Below, one piece after another: positions 8,163 through 15,644 of a stretch of DNA of 33,570 nucleotides. The position numbers and the translations under genes are program-made. This DNA comes from Myxococcales bacterium. Its GTDB lineage: Bacteria > Myxococcota > Myxococcia > Myxococcales > Myxococcaceae. Where the stretch lies: contig PMBV01000037.1 of NCBI GenBank assembly GCA_003153055.1, positions 1-33,570 on the forward strand, given 5' to 3'. The notes under the pieces are model-generated. The model was not told the DNA's origin, did not search any database, and was given only the letters and a program-made list of their open reading frames with translations. How positions within the stretch are numbered: position 1 is the first letter of the stretch; every line of letters starts with the position of its first letter.

Positions 8163-10376
8163 ATGAGGTCGTTTGCTTCGTGGTTGCTCGTGCTTGGCGT
8201 CGTCACCCTGATGGAGTGCCGGCCACTCCGCGACTGCTCCACCGACGCCGACTGCCCGGTGCCGCAGCGGTGCGAGCCGAGCGTGAAGGCCTGCGTGTCC
8301 TTCCTCCCACCGGATGTCCACCCGTCGGATGGCGGGACGTCGGATGGCGGGACGTCGGATGGCGGGACGTCGGATGGCGGGACGTCGGATCGCGGGACGT
8401 CGGACGGGGGAGGGCTCCCGGACGGAGACAGCACCGGGGGGACTGCTGATGCCGGCCCCACCTGCTCGGACGCCGTGAAGAACGGGTCAGAGCCCGACGT
8501 CGATTGCGGGGGATCCTGCGCTCAGAAGTGCGCCGACGGGAAGCGCTGCACGGCGTCCGGGGACTGCCTGTCGACCGTGTGCCAGGTCGGGCAGTGCGTC
8601 GCCGCCGGGTGCACGGACGGGACGAAGAACAGCGACGAGACCGACGTCGACTGTGGCGGTTCGTGCGGGAAGTGCGCCGATAGCAAAGCCTGTGGCAAGG
8701 CCCCGGATTGTCAGAGCGGCATCTGCACCGGTAGCGCGTGCCAGGCGCCAACTTGCACCGACGGGGTGAAGAATGGCACCGAGACCGACGTCGACTGCGG
8801 GAACGGCGTCTGTCCTGCCTGCGGCTCGGGCAAGTCGTGCAGCGTCGACGGGAGCTGCGCGAGCACCGTCTGCCTGAATTGGAAATGCGAGCAGGCCAGC
8901 TGCACCGATGGCCACCTCAACAGCTCCGAGACCGACGTCGACTGCGGCGGCGGCACTTGTGGCGCGTGTCCTTCCGGGAAGGCCTGCCTCGCCGCCTCCG
9001 ACTGCGCGAGCGCCGTGTGCGCTGGCGGCAAGTGCAAGGCCCCAACGTGTTCGGACGCCGTGAAGAATGGGTCCGAGGGCGATGTGGACTGCGGGGGCTC
9101 CTGCGCTCAGAAATGCGCCGACGGGAAGCACTGCGCAGCTGCCGGGGACTGCCTGTCGAGCGCGTGCCAGGTCGGCCAGTGTGTGGCCGCCGGGTGCACC
9201 GACGGGGCGAAGAATGGCGACGAGACCGACGTCGACTGTGGCGGCTCGTGCGGGGGGTGCGCCGGCAGCAATGCCTGCGGCAAGGCCTCAGATTGCCAGA
9301 GCGGCGTCTGCACCGGTAGTGTCTGCCAGGCGCCCTCCTGTATCGACGGCGTGAGGAATGGCACCGAGACCGACGTCGACTGCGGGAACGGCGTCTGCCC
9401 TGCCTGCGGTTCGGGCAAGTCCTGCAGCGTTGACGGGAGCTGTGCGAGCACCGTCTGCCTGAATGGGAAATGTCAGCAGTCGACCTGTAACGACGGCCAC
9501 CTCAACGGGAGCGAGACCGACATTGACTGTGGCGGGCTCTGCCTGGCCTGCAACGACGGCCGGTACTGCTCGGTTGCCTCGGAGTGCCAGAGCAAGGTGT
9601 GCGTAGGCGGCACGTGCCAGGTTCCCACATGCTCGGACGCGGTGAAGAACGGTGCCGAGTCCGATGTCGACTGCGGTGGCACCTGCGCGACGAAGTGCGG
9701 TGACGGGAAGGCCTGCGGCGCGGCGGCGAACTGTGCGAGCGGCGTATGCCAGAGTGGCGCGTGCAAGGTCGCGAGCTGCTCCGACAACGTGAAGAACGGC
9801 GCGGAGACCGACATCGACTGCGGTGGCTCCTGTGGTGGGAAATGCAACGACGGCAAGGGCTGCGGAGCGGCGGCGGACTGCGTGAGTGGCGTGTGCACGG
9901 GCGGCAAGTGCCAAGTCCCAACCTGCTCGGACGCGGTGAAGAACGGGGCCGAGGTCGATGTCGACTGCGGTGGCACCTGCGCGACGAAGTGCTCCAATGG
10001 CAAGACATGTGCCCTTGGCTCCGACTGCGTGTCGACGTACTGCGCCGCGAACGTCTGCAAGCAGCCGACCTGCTTGGATAACGTGAAGAATGGCACCGAG
10101 ACGGACGTTGACTGTGGTGGCACCTGCACGACGAAGTGCTCCAATAGCAAGACCTGCGCCGTGGGCTCCGACTGCGTGAGCGGCGTGTGCACCAACAGCA
10201 AGTGCCAGATCCCCACCTGTTCGGACGGGATGAAGAACGGAAACGAGAGCGATGTCGACTGCGGCGGATCCTGCAATGGGTGCGACCAATCGAAGCGGTG
10301 CAATACCTCCTACGACTGCTTGGCGCCGTACTTGTGTGACGATTTCTCTTACACGTGCGTATACTTTAATCCATGA
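8163..10376 (+). CDS. Secreted cysteine-rich protein with 13 DVDCGG-type repeats
   Basis: 737 residues from the ATG at 8163, preceded by ggagg at 8154-8158; the open frame to the left lacks coding character. A hydrophobic leader at about 1-20 ends at LMEC, an imperfect lipobox, so lipidation is uncertain. An N-terminal Cys-containing head and an SDGGT-repeat linker follow. After residue 100 come 13 tandem modules of 47-50 residues with the pattern C-x-D-x3-N-x2-E-x-D-(V/I)-D-C-G, and eight or so cysteines each. Such modules occur in extracellular proteins of myxobacteria and some Bacteroidetes; I know of no assigned function. Likely a disulfide-stabilised, rod-like surface or matrix protein. 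It has its own transcription unit, flanked by intergenic gaps. Confidence 0.88.
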   Translation: MRSFASWLLVLGVVTLMECRPLRDCSTDADCPVPQRCEPSVKACVSFLPPDVHPSDGGTSDGGTSDGGTSDGGTSDRGTSDGGGLPDGDSTGGTADAGPTCSDAVKNGSEPDVDCGGSCAQKCADGKRCTASGDCLSTVCQVGQCVAAGCTDGTKNSDETDVDCGGSCGKCADSKACGKAPDCQSGICTGSACQAPTCTDGVKNGTETDVDCGNGVCPACGSGKSCSVDGSCASTVCLNWKCEQASCTDGHLNSSETDVDCGGGTCGACPSGKACLAASDCASAVCAGGKCKAPTCSDAVKNGSEGDVDCGGSCAQKCADGKHCAAAGDCLSSACQVGQCVAAGCTDGAKNGDETDVDCGGSCGGCAGSNACGKASDCQSGVCTGSVCQAPSCIDGVRNGTETDVDCGNGVCPACGSGKSCSVDGSCASTVCLNGKCQQSTCNDGHLNGSETDIDCGGLCLACNDGRYCSVASECQSKVCVGGTCQVPTCSDAVKNGAESDVDCGGTCATKCGDGKACGAAANCASGVCQSGACKVASCSDNVKNGAETDIDCGGSCGGKCNDGKGCGAAADCVSGVCTGGKCQVPTCSDAVKNGAEVDVDCGGTCATKCSNGKTCALGSDCVSTYCAANVCKQPTCLDNVKNGTETDVDCGGTCTTKCSNSKTCAVGSDCVSGVCTNSKCQIPTCSDGMKNGNESDVDCGGSCNGCDQSKRCNTSYDCLAPYLCDDFSYTCVYFNP
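8325..8414 (+). repeat. 15-bp tandem repeat coding SDGGT
   Basis: Unit tcggatggcgggacg: four exact copies (8325-8384), a fifth with one change (8385-8399) and a degenerate sixth. All are in frame and encode SDGGT/SDRGT, a hydrophilic spacer between the N-terminal head and the cysteine modules. Copy-number change would only alter spacer length. Confidence 0.93.
8463..9629 (+). repeat. Duplicated 195-residue superunit (four Cys modules, twice)
   Basis: Modules 1-4 (8463-9047, 585 bp) and modules 5-8 (9048-9629, 582 bp) match pairwise in order: 1 with 5 (both CAQKCADGK), 2 with 6 (ETDVDCGGSCG), 3 with 7 (both CGNGVCPACGSGKSC) and 4 with 8 (DGHLN). The order 1-2-3-4/1-2-3-4 shows that a four-module block was duplicated as one piece. 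Modules 9-13 do not follow that order and share a different 'CATKC/CTTKC' variant. Confidence 0.85.
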
Positions 10377-10481
10377 GCTGAAGAGCTGGATGCGCGAATC
10401 CCGCACGTCTGGATCTGTGGGGCCCGGGGTCAGCCTGAGGCTACCCGACCGCCCCCCTTTCACTCCGCGGTATGGACTTGA

Positions 10482-10500
10482 CGGCGTGGTGCCGACGCCG
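10482..10500. terminator. Hairpin between convergent genes, possible terminator
   Basis: CGGCGT-ggtgccg-ACGCCG forms a 6-bp GC stem with a 7-nt loop in the 171-nt gap between the Cys-rich gene (+) and the small unknown gene (-). There is no T-tract on either side, so intrinsic termination is uncertain. Confidence 0.25.
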
Positions 10501-10547
10501 GTCTGCGACTCAATCACCGCGGTATTGGGCGCGGGCCCCTCGGCCGC

Positions 10548-10946
10548 TCAGCGGACGTACGTACGCGCTGCCAGGGCGTCCTCGAGCGCGTCGGCGATGT
10601 CGTTGAGCTGATCACGGCGTCGGCCGGCACGGGAATGGTTGGCGTCTCCGGCGACGAAGCCGGCGAGGGTCTCGAAGGCGTAGCGGTTGCCCGTGAGCTC
10701 GAAGCCCTCGTCCTCAATGAGGGTGGCAGAGGCCAGAATGGCCTCGGAGCACGGGTAGTCGAGTTTCTTCAGCAGCGCGAGCTGCTCCCCGGAGATGCAG
10801 GTGGAAAGCGGCTTCTCTTCGGTGGCTTTCATGAGGGCCGCATCATACGCAAGCAGCGGGCGTGGGTGCCAAGCGGCAGCGAACTCGCTCGCCACTGCCT
10901 CCAACCGCCCCTTGTCGTCGCGCTCTTCCTGCTGCGCATGGGCCAT
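10548..10946 (-). CDS. Small protein of unknown function
   Basis: 132 residues, which I do not recognise. It is kept as a real gene because the ATG at 10946 has a strong GGAGG at 10953-10957 with a 6-nt spacer, and the codon use is typical of the window. The product is charged and probably helical: an N-terminal acidic/basic stretch, a middle segment with CISGEQLALLKKLDYPC (two cysteines), and an Ala/Asp-rich C-terminal helix (LNDIADALEDALAA). There is no signal peptide or membrane segment, so it is predicted cytoplasmic. It is divergent from the GT21 operon across a 448-nt gap and convergent with the Cys-rich gene; neither neighbour suggests a role. Confidence 0.6.
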   Translation of the reverse strand: MAHAQQEERDDKGRLEAVASEFAAAWHPRPLLAYDAALMKATEEKPLSTCISGEQLALLKKLDYPCSEAILASATLIEDEGFELTGNRYAFETLAGFVAGDANHSRAGRRRDQLNDIADALEDALAARTYVR

Positions 10947-11394
10947 GGGCTTCCTCCGGGCCAGGGCTCAGCAGATTCCGCGCGGGCGCGCAGCGGACTA
11001 CCCTGGTGCACTCTTGCGGAGGGCACGATGGGATGAAGGAGCCGGGCGCCACGGACGTGGTCGACCGCGCCGGCCCTGTCCGCGGGCGCCGGTGGGCCGT
11101 GCGCACCCGCAGATGGATTGACCGTGTCACCGAATGGAAGCAGCTCTTCCATTTGGCCCTTACCCTCGCCAGCCACGGACCTGGTGCCGCCCGAGCGCTG
11201 GGAGCGAGGGAGGGGGCGGGGCTGGCCAGACCGCCTCGGTCGCTGGGCACCGGCCCCACCATCGCACCTGGAGGCATGCTCGCACCCTGTCAACGGAGAG
11301 GACGCCTCGCGCGACACGTTCGTCACCGCGAAGTGACCGGGGCCCGACGCGGGCTCCACCGCGTTGCCCCACGACCGAGTGAGCCTCGCCCCAA
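10947..11394. other. 448-nt divergent intergenic region with one hairpin
   Basis: This gap separates two divergent transcription units, so it should hold both promoters. The only clear structure is an inverted repeat at 11133-11153: AATGGAAG-cagct-CTTCCATT, 8-bp stem and 5-nt loop, without a following T-run. It is a candidate operator or RNA hairpin ahead of the GT21 operon. Open frames across the gap have no coding character. No convincing sigma-70 promoter was found by eye. Confidence 0.4.
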
Positions 11395-12594
11395 ATGCTG
11401 AGCGCGATCCTCATCACCTGTGCGGCAGTTGGCCTGGGAGCCCTTGCGGCGCAGCGCCTCGCCCTCTCCCACCACCTGGGCTCGCCACCGGTAGCGCCAC
11501 TGCGACGTCCAGGCATCTCGATCCTCAAGCCCCTGTGTGGCCTGGAGGACCGGCTCGAAGAGAACCTCGAGCACTTCGCGTCCCTCCGGTACCCCGAGTA
11601 CGAGCTGCTACTCGGCGTCGACGGAACGAGCGACCCGGCCTGGGCCCTCGCTGAGCGGGTGGCCGCGCGTCACCCCGGGCGGGTGCGAGCGGTCCTCCAA
11701 CACGGAGCTCCGGGGCTCAACCCGAAGGTGAACCAACTCGTGACCCTGGAGGCCCATGCCCGGCACGAGCTGTTGCTCATCAGTGACTCGAACACCATCG
11801 CCCCCGAGGGGTACCTCGATGAGCTGGCCGCGCTGTTCGAGGACGGTCAGGTGGCCTGCGTCACCAACCCCGTCTCAGGCACCGGCCATCGCACTCTCGG
11901 CGCGCTCCTCGACAACCTGCACCTCGCCGCCTCGGTCGGCCTCGGGCAGGTGGCGGCCAAGGTGCTCGCGAAGCGGAATCTCGTCGTGGGGAAGTCCATG
12001 GCGCTGCGCCGGCCGGTGCTCCAGGCGCTGGGGGGCTTCCACGCGTTCCGTGACTTCCTCGCCGAGGACTACGCCATCGGGCGCGCCATCAGCCCATCGC
12101 TCGGTCGCGTCGCGGTGGCGAGGCTCCCGGTGCTCAACGTCGCCGTCGAGCGCAGCGTCGGCTCGTTCTGGGGGCGCTACGCCCGCTGGAGCGTCATTCA
12201 CCGCACGGCAGTCACGCCTCTCACCTACCTCGCGCAGGCCCTGCTCAACCCCTGGCCGCTGTCGCTCCTGGCGGCCGCTGTATCGCCGTCCATGCGGCTC
12301 GCCCTCGCCTCGGTCGGAGTGCTGGTGGCGAAGGCGCTGCTCGACGTGTCGGCCGCGCGGGCGCTGGGGATCGGCCGCTCCGGGCTCGTCGCGCTTCTGG
12401 TGGTGCCGCTGAAGGACGTCATCTTGTTCGCGGCGTGGACCCGTGGCCTCGCGGTGCGTACCGTCGTCTGGCGGGGGAAGCGGCTGCGCGTCGAGGCCGG
12501 CTCGAGGCTCGTGCGCGGCTCGGTGCAGCGCCACTCCGTGACCGCGGGGCGACCATTTCCTTCCCCAGTCGTGACGCGCTCGCCCGAAGCGTGA
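11395..12594 (+). CDS. GT21-type glycosyltransferase (ceramide glucosyltransferase-like)
   Basis: 399 residues. An N-terminal membrane helix (about 2-20) is followed by a GT-A domain with the ceramide-glucosyltransferase signature set. These are SILKPLCGLEDRLEENLEHF near residue 42, the DSN motif (Asp131) in LLISDSNTIAPEGY, EDYAIG (Asp225) and RYARW at 261-265, which fits the (R/Q)xxRW motif. Hydrophobic helices at about 280-360 complete the usual topology. The family moves a sugar from a nucleotide donor to ceramide or, as HpnI, acts in hopanoid modification; the acceptor here is unknown. It is the first gene of a run with two acyltransferases and a ureohydrolase, so a glycolipid product is likely. 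No clear Shine-Dalgarno site precedes the ATG. Confidence 0.85.
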   Translation: MLSAILITCAAVGLGALAAQRLALSHHLGSPPVAPLRRPGISILKPLCGLEDRLEENLEHFASLRYPEYELLLGVDGTSDPAWALAERVAARHPGRVRAVLQHGAPGLNPKVNQLVTLEAHARHELLLISDSNTIAPEGYLDELAALFEDGQVACVTNPVSGTGHRTLGALLDNLHLAASVGLGQVAAKVLAKRNLVVGKSMALRRPVLQALGGFHAFRDFLAEDYAIGRAISPSLGRVAVARLPVLNVAVERSVGSFWGRYARWSVIHRTAVTPLTYLAQALLNPWPLSLLAAAVSPSMRLALASVGVLVAKALLDVSAARALGIGRSGLVALLVVPLKDVILFAAWTRGLAVRTVVWRGKRLRVEAGSRLVRGSVQRHSVTAGRPFPSPVVTRSPEA

Positions 12595-12633
12595 CACCCG
12601 CGGCTGACATATCAGCGGCCGGAGGACACACGA

Positions 12634-13170
12634 ATGGCCCGATACACCGTGAGAACGCTGAAGAGCTCAGACTTCGAACTGTTGATGCACTTGGAGGAGA
12701 CCATCTTCGGCGCCCAGGGCGAGAAGCTCCTGGGGCCCTACTACGTTCGCCTGTGCTGTGATTTCTTTGGAGACACCTGCTTCATCGCGTTCGCCGAGGG
12801 GCAGGCCGTCGGCTACGTCCTCAGCTTCGTGAAGGGGACGGAGGCGTATTGCACCACCCTGGGTGTGCACCCGGACTTTCGGGCGACCCGCCTGACGCTC
12901 CACCTCCTGACTGCCTTCACGCGGGCCATCATGCCCAAGGTGGACGTGTGCTGGTTTACCGTTGACGAAGACAACAAGGCGGCCCGGGCGCTGCACACGG
13001 TGCTGGGCGCCGAAGAAGTCGGAGTGCGCTCGGACTTCTACGGCCCTGGGCAGCCGCGCATCGTGTCTCGCATTGACCGCCACGCCTTCGAGCGCTCCCG
13101 TCGACGGTACGAGCGGCTGGGGTTGGTCGACCACCATGAGCCGCCGCAGGCCACCCATGCCGGCGCGTGA
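12634..13170 (+). CDS. GNAT-family N-acyltransferase
   Basis: 178 residues, one GNAT domain. Strand 4 and the acyl-CoA pyrophosphate loop fall at TLGVHPDFRATRLTLHLL (about 76-93), where the usual Q/RxxGxG/A loop is degenerate (RATRLT). DEDNKAARALHTVLGAEEVG (about 110-129) is the typical late GNAT motif with an Asn and a following helix. The ATG at 12634 has ggagg 8 nt upstream. The substrate cannot be told from sequence. Position between a GT21 lipid glycosyltransferase and a PlsC-type enzyme suggests N-acylation in lipid assembly, but a small-molecule acetyltransferase is equally possible. The gene overlaps the next one by 14 nt if the latter starts at 13157. Confidence 0.8.
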   Translation: MARYTVRTLKSSDFELLMHLEETIFGAQGEKLLGPYYVRLCCDFFGDTCFIAFAEGQAVGYVLSFVKGTEAYCTTLGVHPDFRATRLTLHLLTAFTRAIMPKVDVCWFTVDEDNKAARALHTVLGAEEVGVRSDFYGPGQPRIVSRIDRHAFERSRRRYERLGLVDHHEPPQATHAGA

Positions 13171-13906
13171 GCGAGACGCCATGGGCGGAGTCGAGCGCCT
13201 GGCCCGGCTGGCGATGTCCTCGGTCTCGGTGGCGCTCGAGCCGCTCTCGGGGGCCTCACCGCGGGCGCGCGCCACGGCCTTGAGTCGCATCGCCGGGCGG
13301 GTGCTCGCCGAGAGTGGCCTGTCCATCGAATCCTCCGGGGCCCTGCCCAGCGGACCCTGCGTGCTGGTGTCGAACCACCTGAGCTGGTTCGATCCGCTGG
13401 TGGTGGCCTCGCGCGTGCCCGTGACGGCCATCGCCAAGAGCGAGGTGGGCTCCTGGCCCTTCGTTGGCGCGCGCGCCCGGGCCCTGGGGGTCATCTTCGT
13501 CGACCGGTCCTCGGCCCACAGCGGCGCCGTCAGCCTCTTCAAGGCCCGGCGGGCGCTCGAGCACGGCCTCTGCGTGCTGAACTTCCCCGAGGGCACCACG
13601 ACTCGGGGTGACAGGGTCCTCCCATTCCGCCGGGCCATCTTCGGCCTTGCCCGGCTGATGCGTGTGCCGGTCGTTCCGGTCTGTCTCGAGGTGGACCCGG
13701 CGCTGACGTGGGTCGGAGATGATCCGTTGCTGCCCCACGTGTGGCGCGTCGCATCGAGTGTCCGGCCGGTGGTGCGGCTGCGCTTCGAGGCTCCGCTCGT
13801 CGCGGGCGAGGGACCAGACGAGGAGCTCGCCGAGGAAGCACGTCAACGCATCGCCCGTCGCGGTGTCACCCAGGAGGCGCCAAACGATGCAGCACTCTGC
13901 GCTTGA
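13157..13906 (+). CDS. PlsC/OlsA-type lysophospholipid acyltransferase
   Basis: 249 residues from the ATG at 13157; ATGs at 13136 and 13181 are alternatives and the start is uncertain. The glycerolipid acyltransferase blocks are present: NHLSWFD (the HX4D catalytic motif), VIFVDRSS, the FPEGTTTRGD acyl-acceptor block, and VPVVPVCLEV. Family members transfer an acyl chain to lysophosphatidic acid or, as OlsA, to lyso-ornithine lipid. It overlaps the GNAT gene upstream and the ureohydrolase gene downstream (20 nt), so the three are translationally linked. Its presence with a second acyltransferase and a guanidino hydrolase is why an aminolipid pathway is worth testing. Confidence 0.87.
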   Translation: MPARERDAMGGVERLARLAMSSVSVALEPLSGASPRARATALSRIAGRVLAESGLSIESSGALPSGPCVLVSNHLSWFDPLVVASRVPVTAIAKSEVGSWPFVGARARALGVIFVDRSSAHSGAVSLFKARRALEHGLCVLNFPEGTTTRGDRVLPFRRAIFGLARLMRVPVVPVCLEVDPALTWVGDDPLLPHVWRVASSVRPVVRLRFEAPLVAGEGPDEELAEEARQRIARRGVTQEAPNDAALCA

Positions 13907-14831
13907 GTACATTCGTGGCGGGGTCAGCCACTTCTTCCGATTGCCGGCGCTCGATGAGCGCGAGCGGAACCCCGGGGCGGTGCTCCTCGGCGTGCCGTAT
14001 GACCTGGGCTCGACACATCACCCCGGCTCGCGGTTCGCGCCCTGGGCCGTGCGGTCGGCGAGCGTCACGCTGGGCTCGTGGCACCCGACGCACCAGCTCG
14101 ACGTCTTCGGCACCCTGGGCTGCGTCGACGGCGGCAACGTCGTCTTCCCCCCGTTCAACCCGGCCCTCGCCCGAGCGGAGATCGAGCGTCATGTCGGCGC
14201 CGTGGCGAAGGGCGGCAGCCGACCCTTCGTGGTGGGCGGCGATCACTCCATCGCGTTGCCCATGGCCCGCGCGCTCAAGGCAGTGCACGGCCCCTTGGCC
14301 ATCATCCACGTAGACGCGCACCTCGACACCAGCCCGCCAGACACCTGGGCCGAGGAGCACCATCACGGAACGCCGCTGCGGCACTGCCTGACCGAGCGAC
14401 TGGCCTCATCGCTGTTCCAGATAGGAGTTCGAGCGCCGTGGCACCACCCCGAGGAGGGCGCGCTGGCGGCGTTCCACTCGACCGCCTCCTTTGGGGTGGA
14501 GACGGTGGCCGAGCTGGGGCCCACCGCCGTCGCACGCGAAATCCGCGAACGGGTGGGTGACGCGCCGGTGTACCTCAGCTTCGACGTCGACGCGGTGGAC
14601 CCAGCCTTCGCGCCGGGAACAGGAACGCCGGTACCCGGAGGGCTCTCGGCCCGCGAGGCACTGTGGTTGGTTCGAGGCCTCACCGGCGTCAACCTCGTGG
14701 GCATGGACGTGGTCGAGGTGTGTCCCGCTCTCGACGTGGGAGAGCAGACGAGCCTCTTGGCCGCGCACCTGCTCTATGAAGGGCTGGCGGTGGCGGCGTG
14801 TCGAGCCCGGTCTCTCGCACGGTCGGGCTGA
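13887..14831 (+). CDS. Ureohydrolase (agmatinase/arginase family)
   Basis: 314 residues, standard length for the family. The start at 13887 has caggagg 9 nt upstream, inside the end of the preceding gene. The binuclear manganese site is complete: GGDHSIALP (His), IHVDAHLD (Asp-His-Asp) and SFDVDAVDPAFAPGTGTPVP (two Asp). MDVVEVCPALD at the C terminus is the typical last helix-strand. The family splits a guanidino group to urea plus amine: agmatine to putrescine, arginine to ornithine, or guanidinobutyrate to GABA. The sequence resembles the agmatinase (SpeB) branch, but the acceptor loop is not diagnostic by eye. The operon position suggests it supplies a diamine or ornithine to the lipid genes upstream, which is inference. 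Confidence 0.9.
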   Translation: MQHSALEYIRGGVSHFFRLPALDERERNPGAVLLGVPYDLGSTHHPGSRFAPWAVRSASVTLGSWHPTHQLDVFGTLGCVDGGNVVFPPFNPALARAEIERHVGAVAKGGSRPFVVGGDHSIALPMARALKAVHGPLAIIHVDAHLDTSPPDTWAEEHHHGTPLRHCLTERLASSLFQIGVRAPWHHPEEGALAAFHSTASFGVETVAELGPTAVAREIRERVGDAPVYLSFDVDAVDPAFAPGTGTPVPGGLSAREALWLVRGLTGVNLVGMDVVEVCPALDVGEQTSLLAAHLLYEGLAVAACRARSLARSG

Positions 14832-14839
14832 GCTCGCGA

Positions 14840-14855
14840 CGCCGGGCCGCCGGCG
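14840..14855. terminator. GC hairpin between convergent stop codons
   Basis: CGCCGG-gccg-CCGGCG, a 6-bp perfect GC stem with a 4-nt loop, fills the 25-nt gap between the ureohydrolase stop (14831) and the response-regulator stop (14857). The location fits a bidirectional terminator. No T-run follows, so Rho-independent action is not assured. Confidence 0.4.
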
Positions 14856-14856
14856 C

Positions 14857-15570
14857 TCAGTCGGCGGCGGCGAGGGTCTCGGGCGCCCACGATGGCGTCT
14901 CGGAGAGTCGGTAGCCGACGCCGCGCACGGTCTCCACCATGTCCCGAGCGACCCCGAGCTTGTCTCGCAGGCGCATCACGTGGGTGTCCACGGTGCGGGT
15001 CTCCAACATGGTGGTGATGCCCCAGGCGTCGGCCAGGAGCTGCTCGCGGCTCCGCACCCGGCCACAGTGCAGCATCAGCGACTGGAGGAGCTTGAACTCG
15101 AGGCTCGTCAGCTCGATCCGCGCCTCGGCCACGAAGGCTCGGTGGGCCGCGAGGTCGAGCCGGAGCATCGCGACCTTGAGCTGCTCCGAGTCCTCCTTGG
15201 CTCCGCTGCGCCGGAGAATGGCCTGGAGTCGCAGCACCAGCTCGCGAGGGCTGAACGGCTTGGTGACGTAGTCGTCGGCGCCGACCTCGAAGCACTCGAT
15301 GCGCTCGGTCTCTTCGCCCCGGGCGGTGAGCATGGCGACGGGCACCTGCCGCGTCTTCGGCTCGGCCCTCAGGCGTCGGCAGACCTCCTTGCCCGAGATG
15401 TCTGGGAGCATGAGGTCGAGGAGCACCAGGTCGGGCACGCGGAGCCGGGCGAGCTGGAGCGCCTGGGCCCCGGTGAAGGCCACCGAGGTGGCCAGCCCGG
15501 CCTGGGTGAGGTTGAACTCCACCAGCCGAGCGAGATCCGGTTCGTCATCGACGATGAGCACGTGGGCCAT
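14857..15570 (-). CDS. OmpR/PhoB-family response regulator (orphan)
   Basis: 237 residues. The receiver domain at 1-120 has the acidic pair Asp8-Asp9, the phospho-acceptor Asp52 (VLLDLMLPD), Thr82 (MLTARG) and Lys104 (YVTKPFSPREL), all present. A winged-helix DNA-binding domain follows at about 135-225, with the usual SLEFKLLQSL and VDTHVMRLRDKLG recognition-helix region. The sequence is closest to PhoB in style. No histidine kinase is encoded in the window, so the partner is elsewhere. It lies 74 nt downstream of the aspartate decarboxylase gene on the same strand, possibly co-transcribed. No good Shine-Dalgarno site precedes the ATG. An alkaline phosphatase lies 7 kb away, but a PHO link would be speculation. 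Confidence 0.92.
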   Translation of the reverse strand: MAHVLIVDDEPDLARLVEFNLTQAGLATSVAFTGAQALQLARLRVPDLVLLDLMLPDISGKEVCRRLRAEPKTRQVPVAMLTARGEETERIECFEVGADDYVTKPFSPRELVLRLQAILRRSGAKEDSEQLKVAMLRLDLAAHRAFVAEARIELTSLEFKLLQSLMLHCGRVRSREQLLADAWGITTMLETRTVDTHVMRLRDKLGVARDMVETVRGVGYRLSETPSWAPETLAAAD

Positions 15571-15644
15571 GGAGGAGCGTCTAGTCCGCGAAGGCGATCG
15601 TCCCGTGGCGCGGGAGTCACGAATCGATGACGGCCCACACTGCG

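Noticed and set aside
8325..9629. Regular repeats that might suggest a CRISPR array
   Set aside because: All repeats are in frame, contiguous without unique spacers, and encode SDGGT or Cys modules.
10466..10526. Direct repeat ccgcggtat twice, about 51 nt apart, downstream of the Cys-rich gene
   Set aside because: Nine bases of GC-rich sequence are likely to recur by chance.
12603..12616. GCTGA-cata-TCAGC inverted repeat between the GT21 and GNAT genes
   Set aside because: Only a 5-bp stem, and no T-run; too weak to call a terminator or operator.
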